Shown here: positions 24,756-28,266 of the stretch, piece after piece
Layout: every line of letters starts with the position of its first letter
How positions within the stretch are numbered: position 1 is the first letter of the stretch
NCBI GenBank assembly: GCA_002317115.1
Contig: DCIP01000181.1
Coordinates: forward strand, 1-28,266
Source of the DNA: Candidatus Scybalocola fimicaballi
GTDB taxonomy: Bacteria > Bacteroidota > Bacteroidia > Bacteroidales > Paludibacteraceae
DNA length: 28,266 bases
Direction: 5' to 3'
The notes under the pieces: generated by a model
The model's input: the letters and a program-made list of their open reading frames with translations, nothing else
What the model was told of the DNA's origin: nothing
Databases searched by the model: none
Position numbers and translations under genes: made by a program

Positions 24756-25190
24756 ATAAAACAGAGCCATAATTCAGCCTGGTGTTTATTTTCTCTCATA
24801 CCAGATAAAAAGCGTCGTTATTGCTTTTCTAATTGGCACAAAATCCCACGTCGACGTGATTTGTATGGAACGTCTAATGATATGAGTTATTCATCTCCAC
24901 AAAGGCTCCATTTCCCAGTTTAATGGGAATCCCATGGCCCTTAAATCTATATAGGGAAATTCAATAAACAACCAACGAAGTTTAGTAGTCATATCGTTGT
25001 CTGGAGAAATCCCGTCAAGAAAATATTTGATGATACAGATGTTGTAATAAATACGCTGTGGGTCTGATTGTATCGTTATCCATGCAATAATGAAACGAGT
25101 TTGGAGGAACTTGAAAATGACTTGTTAAATGGAATTAAATTTGATATAAACTTATACACTCATAAAAATAAAACGCCTCGCACGATTTGA
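24756..25190 (+). pseudogene. Possible decayed reading frame after the defence operon
   Basis: This 531-bp gap has no intact gene. One plus-strand frame runs from inside the 91-residue gene to TGA at 25188 with only three internal stops (24921, 24942, 25065). It reads like protein in places (SSPQRLHFPV, FSSHIVVWRNPVKKIFDD, NETSLEELENDLLNGIKF). Random AT-rich sequence of this length would be expected to hold more stops. It may be the remains of a further operon gene. I do not recognise the family. Confidence 0.35.
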
Positions 25191-25231
25191 GCATTGTAAA
25201 GAGGCTTGGCGGGTTCTTGTACTGCTCAAAT
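25175..25231. other. Interleaved inverted repeats (pseudoknot-like) after the toxin pair
   Basis: GCCTC (25175-25179) pairs with GAGGC (25201-25205). ATTTGAGCA (25185-25193) pairs with TGCTCAAAT (25223-25231). The arms alternate A-B-A'-B', the order of an H-type pseudoknot. On the minus strand the GCCTC/GAGGC stem is followed by GTTTTATTTTT, so it may be the terminator of the DUF3990 pair, with the 9-bp stem as a competitor. Confidence 0.45.
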
Positions 25232-25285
25232 TATGAATTTTATTGTGTTGTACAAAGAAATCTAAGAGATTTTTGATCCGTCATT

Positions 25286-25756
25286 TCAAAAACTTCCATC
25301 ATAATAAGCCCTCGTTTGAACATAGCTGGGCTCGTAGTATGCACTGGAGTTATAATTGTCTATTGCATCACAAATAGGAGAAGCATAAATGTTTTGAATC
25401 GTTTGCACAAGATCAAAACCTTGTTTTGATACGGAATCAATCAGTCTGGCATAGACTTTTCCCATTTGAGTTTCTGACGGAACCTTATCTGTATATTCAA
25501 TGTCAACTTGAGTTATATCAACATTTCCGTTTGCAAGTTTATATTCTTCTTTCCAATCGCTTACAACTTGTTCAGGATTAAGGCAATGGTTGGTTTCTGC
25601 AATAGAAAGTTGACGAGCAAGTCCTTCGCTACCTATATGTTCTACCACATAACGGTTACGCTGTTTGATGTTTCTAGCTACACGTTCTATCATATAGCAT
25701 ACAAAGTAGAGATCGTTGAATGTAATGTCTTCGTCTGGAAAATATATGTTTTTCAT
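25286..25756 (-). CDS. Partner protein of DUF3990, putative antitoxin
   Basis: The 156-residue soluble protein has an acidic, helical N-terminal half (FVCYMIERVARNIKQRNRYVVEHIG) and a Tyr/Ser-rich end (YNSSAYYEPSYVQTRAYYDGSF). Its ATG overlaps the stop of the DUF3990 gene (ATGA), a hallmark of coupled toxin-antitoxin or enzyme-partner pairs. I recognise it as the kind of companion often encoded beside DUF3990 but cannot give a family name. It probably binds or restrains the DUF3990 protein. It is encoded second, whereas many antitoxins come first. Confidence 0.7.
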   Translation of the reverse strand: MKNIYFPDEDITFNDLYFVCYMIERVARNIKQRNRYVVEHIGSEGLARQLSIAETNHCLNPEQVVSDWKEEYKLANGNVDITQVDIEYTDKVPSETQMGKVYARLIDSVSKQGFDLVQTIQNIYASPICDAIDNYNSSAYYEPSYVQTRAYYDGSF

Positions 25757-26217
25757 CGTTTGTCTGGAATTTCGTAGTGTTCAATATATTTCAACGTAGC
25801 TAATGCTTTGTCGTTGCAAAATATTATTTGATGTGTAGGGTGTTTGAATTTTGCTAAAGCCCAAAATACATCTCGAGTTATTCGATTGGCAAGGAAATCT
25901 TCTACATAGTCCCATACTTCATCATCTGCCATTGGACCTTCGACAATGTCATATTGATGAGCCTCTCCATGTCGACAAGCAGCAACAAAGTCAAGCCATT
26001 CATCTGTCATTTCGGGAAAATGTTTGATATTGAGTTTGTCGTTTGCTTCATATTCATATACGCATATGATATGTGGCTTACGTTTAGATACTGCCCAACG
26101 TTTAGCCTGTTTTTCTATATTTGTACAATAGAATCCATAGCCGAAATCCTTTGTGTATCCAACAATTCGAATTTCAGGCTTCATTACTATAGTATCTGTT
26201 CCATGATAGAGTTTCAT
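25753..26217 (-). CDS. DUF3990 ADP-ribosyltransferase-like toxin
   Basis: The 154-residue protein begins LYHGTD (res 3-8), followed by DFGYGFYCT (24-32), ADDEVWDYV and HQIIF (129-133). This is the DUF3990 pattern, related to the H-Y-[E/Q] class of ADP-ribosyltransferases in which His5 and Tyr30 would hold NAD. Such proteins are usually one half of a two-gene toxin-antitoxin or phage-defence pair and may modify a host target. The target is unknown. The gene overlaps the partner by 4 bp and has a predicted promoter at 26284-26291. The location next to the helicase-methylase operon suits a defence island. Confidence 0.82.
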   Translation of the reverse strand: MKLYHGTDTIVMKPEIRIVGYTKDFGYGFYCTNIEKQAKRWAVSKRKPHIICVYEYEANDKLNIKHFPEMTDEWLDFVAACRHGEAHQYDIVEGPMADDEVWDYVEDFLANRITRDVFWALAKFKHPTHQIIFCNDKALATLKYIEHYEIPDKR

Positions 26218-26283
26218 GTTATCGCTACAGAATATTAAAAATCAAATTTTTAAGTTATGTGCCCTTTCAATTTAGTCGTTTCG

Positions 26284-26291
26284 CAAAAATA
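26284..26291 (-). promoter_or_regulatory. Predicted -7 promoter box (TATTTTTG) of the DUF3990 pair
   Basis: The minus strand reads TATTTTTGCG, matching TAnnTTTG. The predicted leader to the start at 26217 is about 60 nt. Confidence 0.5.
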
Positions 26292-26336
26292 GAGATTTTC
26301 TATAAAACAACAAAATATTCCATCTTGTTTAATCCA

Positions 26337-26368
26337 CCAGTCTGAATCATAAATTCAGTCTGGTTTTT
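26337..26368 (+). terminator. Hairpin with T-run between DUF3990 and AraC genes
   Basis: CCAGTCTGAAT (26337-26347) pairs with ATTCAGTCTGG (26353-26363), 10 of 11 positions, loop CATAA, followed by TTTTT. The T-run is on the plus strand, yet no plus-strand gene ends nearby. It may stop read-through from the defence operon, or serve the minus-strand AraC gene as a weaker hairpin. Confidence 0.5.
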
Positions 26369-26419
26369 CCCATTCTAGATGGCAATCCTCATTTGGGACA
26401 ACTGCTATATAATCCTCTT

Positions 26420-27313
26420 TTAGATTTTCATCTCCTCTCTCAGTTCCAACGCAGATTTGCCTGTATTTCGTCTTAGAAAAACTCCAAAATGAGATGGGTT
26501 GGCAAAACCAAGGATATTGGCAATTTCCTTAATGGATAAGTTGGGGTTGGCAAGTAAAATCTTGACTTCCCTTATTATTTGCTCATTCTTTATCTGATTG
26601 GGCGTCTTGCCTGTGACCGACTTGCAAACAGATGCAAAATATTTGGCTGTTATATTCAGTTTGCTGGCATATTCCTCAACACTAAGGAATTTGTTATTGT
26701 TCTTGGTCAACATCAATAGAAATCGTTTTACTATGGTCTCCGCTGAGTTGCTTCCTACAACATTCTCTTCTTTTTGATCGTCTGCGTTTGAACAGTCAGC
26801 CATAAAGAATGAGAATGAAAGAAAAATGGAGTATAACGCTTTTTCATGTATAGGATTATCGTCTCCGTTCAACATAATAGAGAGAGTCTCCAGGTATTTG
26901 ATGAAAAGATTTTGGTCGGTATCATCTAAGGTATCAACAATAAATGTGCGGTTGATAAAAATCATTGTCAAGTCGGCATGTGTTTCCATTGCAACTTTTT
27001 TTCCGAAATCCGACGACACGAATAGTCCGGCGACGTCGAAATCCACACTGGTCATTATATTTTTCGTAATGTTGTCTGGTGTTGAAATCAGGACGTTTCC
27101 TCGGCTTAGTTCATATTGTTTGCCATCTATACTTATTGTGGCATGACCGTTTGTGACGAGTGCGATTGTGAATCCTCCAAGTAGAAAAGCGTCGTGCTCT
27201 CTGTAGTTGAAAAATTTTACGGAATAAAAAATGTTGATATCTTTATTCCCATATATTTTATCACTTATCTGGCTTGTATTCAGATTAATTTCTTTTGGCT
27301 TAAACGTTTCCAT
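26420..27313 (-). CDS. AraC-family transcriptional regulator
   Basis: The 297-residue protein has an N-terminal cupin-like sensor (about 30-110, with ATISIDGKQYELSRGNVLI) and a C-terminal AraC DNA-binding domain (about 195-297). The two helix-turn-helix units are at about 211-231 (SVEEYASKLNITAKYFASVCK) and 260-282 (SIKEIANILGFANPSHFGVFLRR), followed by the family signature TGKSALELR. It is transcribed away from an RND efflux adaptor with a 201-bp shared promoter region, so it probably controls that pump. The inducer is unknown. The start at 27313 is supported by a promoter box at 27339-27346. Confidence 0.93.
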   Translation of the reverse strand: METFKPKEINLNTSQISDKIYGNKDINIFYSVKFFNYREHDAFLLGGFTIALVTNGHATISIDGKQYELSRGNVLISTPDNITKNIMTSVDFDVAGLFVSSDFGKKVAMETHADLTMIFINRTFIVDTLDDTDQNLFIKYLETLSIMLNGDDNPIHEKALYSIFLSFSFFMADCSNADDQKEENVVGSNSAETIVKRFLLMLTKNNNKFLSVEEYASKLNITAKYFASVCKSVTGKTPNQIKNEQIIREVKILLANPNLSIKEIANILGFANPSHFGVFLRRNTGKSALELREEMKI

Positions 27314-27338
27314 CTCGTTTGATTAATTGTTGACGACG

Positions 27339-27346
27339 CAAAAATA
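27339..27346 (-). promoter_or_regulatory. Predicted -7 promoter box (TATTTTTG) of the AraC gene
   Basis: The minus strand reads TATTTTTGCG, matching TAnnTTTG, about 26 bp before the start at 27313. Confidence 0.5.
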
Positions 27347-27476
27347 ATGTGTTTGTAGGATAATGTGATGTTCAATTTGTCATATATGTTGTCTGTTTCT
27401 TCTTTATTGGCTCCTGATATTACTTATAGAACATTTGTGTGGAGTTTTATGTATGCTTTATGGCTTATATACTATG

Positions 27477-27484
27477 TATTTTTG
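27477..27484 (+). promoter_or_regulatory. Predicted -7 promoter box (TATTTTTG) of the efflux adaptor gene
   Basis: TATTTTTG on the plus strand ends 30 bp before the ATG at 27515. Together with the divergent box at 27339-27346 it leaves about 130 bp where the AraC protein could bind. Confidence 0.5.
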
Positions 27485-27514
27485 TGTCAAAATTTAATAA
27501 AACTCAAAATTAAT

Positions 27515-28266
27515 ATGAAATTTGGAACATTATTGGGTGTCGCTTTTGCCTCTGCTTTCATGATGTCATGTGGAAGCGACGGTGTGAAAAAAGAGACCGT
27601 TCACAGTGTGATCCTTACTGAACCTAAATGTGGTTCGGCTGAGATTGCAAAGACGATGGCTGGTTCAATTGAGGAGGCTCGTGAGATCAGCGTTGGTTTT
27701 AAGGTGCCAGGACAGATTGCCCGTATCTTGGTGAAAGAGGGTGATTTTGTTAAGGAGGGCCAACTTGTGGCTATGCTCGACGACAAGGATGTCAAACTTG
27801 AACTTGAGGCTACCCAGATTCAGTATGATCAGTTGAAACGTGAGGTTGAGAGACTGACTAAGCTTAAACAGAGTAACAGTATCGCAGGTAACGATTACGA
27901 CAAGGCTTCGAGCGGATTGGCTCAGCTTTCCGTCGCCCTACAGGGATATAAAAATAAACTTTCATATACCAATCTTTACGCTCCGACAAGCGGTTATGTG
28001 CAGAGTGTGAATTTTGAGGCTTCGGAGATGGTAAACGGAGGAACTCCAATCATCACATTGCTCGACACTAAGCAGATGGAGGTTATCTGCAATGTGCCCG
28101 CGTCGCTCTACATGGAGAAAGACAAGATTACGTCGATCACTTGTTCCGGACGTTTCTCTGATGGCAGTCCGGTGAAGCTTAAACTTGTCAGCATCACACC
28201 GAAAGCTGATGCCAGCCAGTTGTATAAGATGCGTCTTGCTATTGTCGACAAGACAAAGAAGATGGT
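27515..28266 (+). CDS. RND efflux periplasmic adaptor lipoprotein (C-terminus beyond window)
   Basis: The first 250 codons are present and run off the right edge. The lipoprotein signal ends at Cys19 (AFMMSC). A barrel-sandwich (lipoyl-like) domain follows in two halves: PGQIARILVKEGDFVKEGQLVAMLDD (about 68-93) and TNLYAPTSGYVQSV (about 150-165). A helical hairpin lies between them (IQYDQLKREVERLTKLKQSN). This is the HlyD/AcrA family of membrane-fusion proteins that join an inner-membrane RND pump to a TolC-like channel. The pump and channel genes are expected just beyond the window. The divergent AraC-type regulator is the likely controller. I translated this by hand because it has no stop in the window. 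Confidence 0.92.
   Translation, partial: MKFGTLLGVAFASAFMMSCGSDGVKKETVHSVILTEPKCGSAEIAKTMAGSIEEAREISVGFKVPGQIARILVKEGDFVKEGQLVAMLDDKDVKLELEATQIQYDQLKREVERLTKLKQSNSIAGNDYDKASSGLAQLSVALQGYKNKLSYTNLYAPTSGYVQSVNFEASEMVNGGTPIITLLDTKQMEVICNVPASLYMEKDKITSITCSGRFSDGSPVKLKLVSITPKADASQLYKMRLAIVDKTKKM

Noticed and set aside
24729..24923. Intact 64-residue gene
   Set aside because: It begins inside the 91-residue gene and has no own initiation context. It is better read as the first part of a decayed frame.

Overview
The window is a stretch of a Bacteroidota chromosome, most likely a Bacteroidales member near Prevotellaceae. The signs are a type IX secretion (T9SS) plug protein, T9SS C-terminal sorting domains, a TonB-dependent receptor paired with a DUF4249 lipoprotein, lipoproteins with an acidic patch after the lipobox cysteine, TAnnTTTG promoter boxes and almost no Shine-Dalgarno sequences. 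The exact genus is inference.

Layout. Positions 1-3170 (minus strand) are housekeeping or envelope genes: a truncated class I/II aminotransferase, a T9SS plug protein and an NlpC/P60-LysM cell-wall hydrolase. Positions 3316-7921 (minus) are a tight three-gene envelope operon: a large unknown lipoprotein, a TonB-dependent receptor and a DUF4249 lipoprotein. Positions 8125-13578 (minus) are a pectin-degradation block made of two tandem copies of one cassette. Each cassette is a small secreted protein with little more than a T9SS sorting domain, followed by a PL1-type pectate lyase that has no such domain.

Positions 13579-14601 hold no gene. They carry short tandem repeats, three 40-bp hairpin repeats, a consensus promoter and a roughly 300-nt leader that folds into strong hairpins and ends in a textbook intrinsic terminator. 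That leader precedes a five-gene plus-strand operon (14602-24754): a PLD-SNF2 helicase, an Eco57I-like adenine methylase, a Z1-domain ATPase, a YgjP/DUF45 metallopeptidase and a 91-residue protein. The helicase + methylase + ATPase core looks like an anti-phage system of the kind named Hma. This block is visibly more AT-rich than the pectinase block, as expected for a defence island. A decayed reading frame follows (24756-25190), then a minus-strand DUF3990 toxin-like pair.

The right end has an AraC-family regulator (minus) diverging from a truncated RND efflux adaptor lipoprotein (plus), which the regulator probably controls.

The best candidates for new biology are the structured RNA leader of the defence operon, the five-gene form of that operon, and the duplicated pairing of a sorting-domain-only protein with a pectate lyase lacking one. 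All functional statements rest on motif reading; no search was run.
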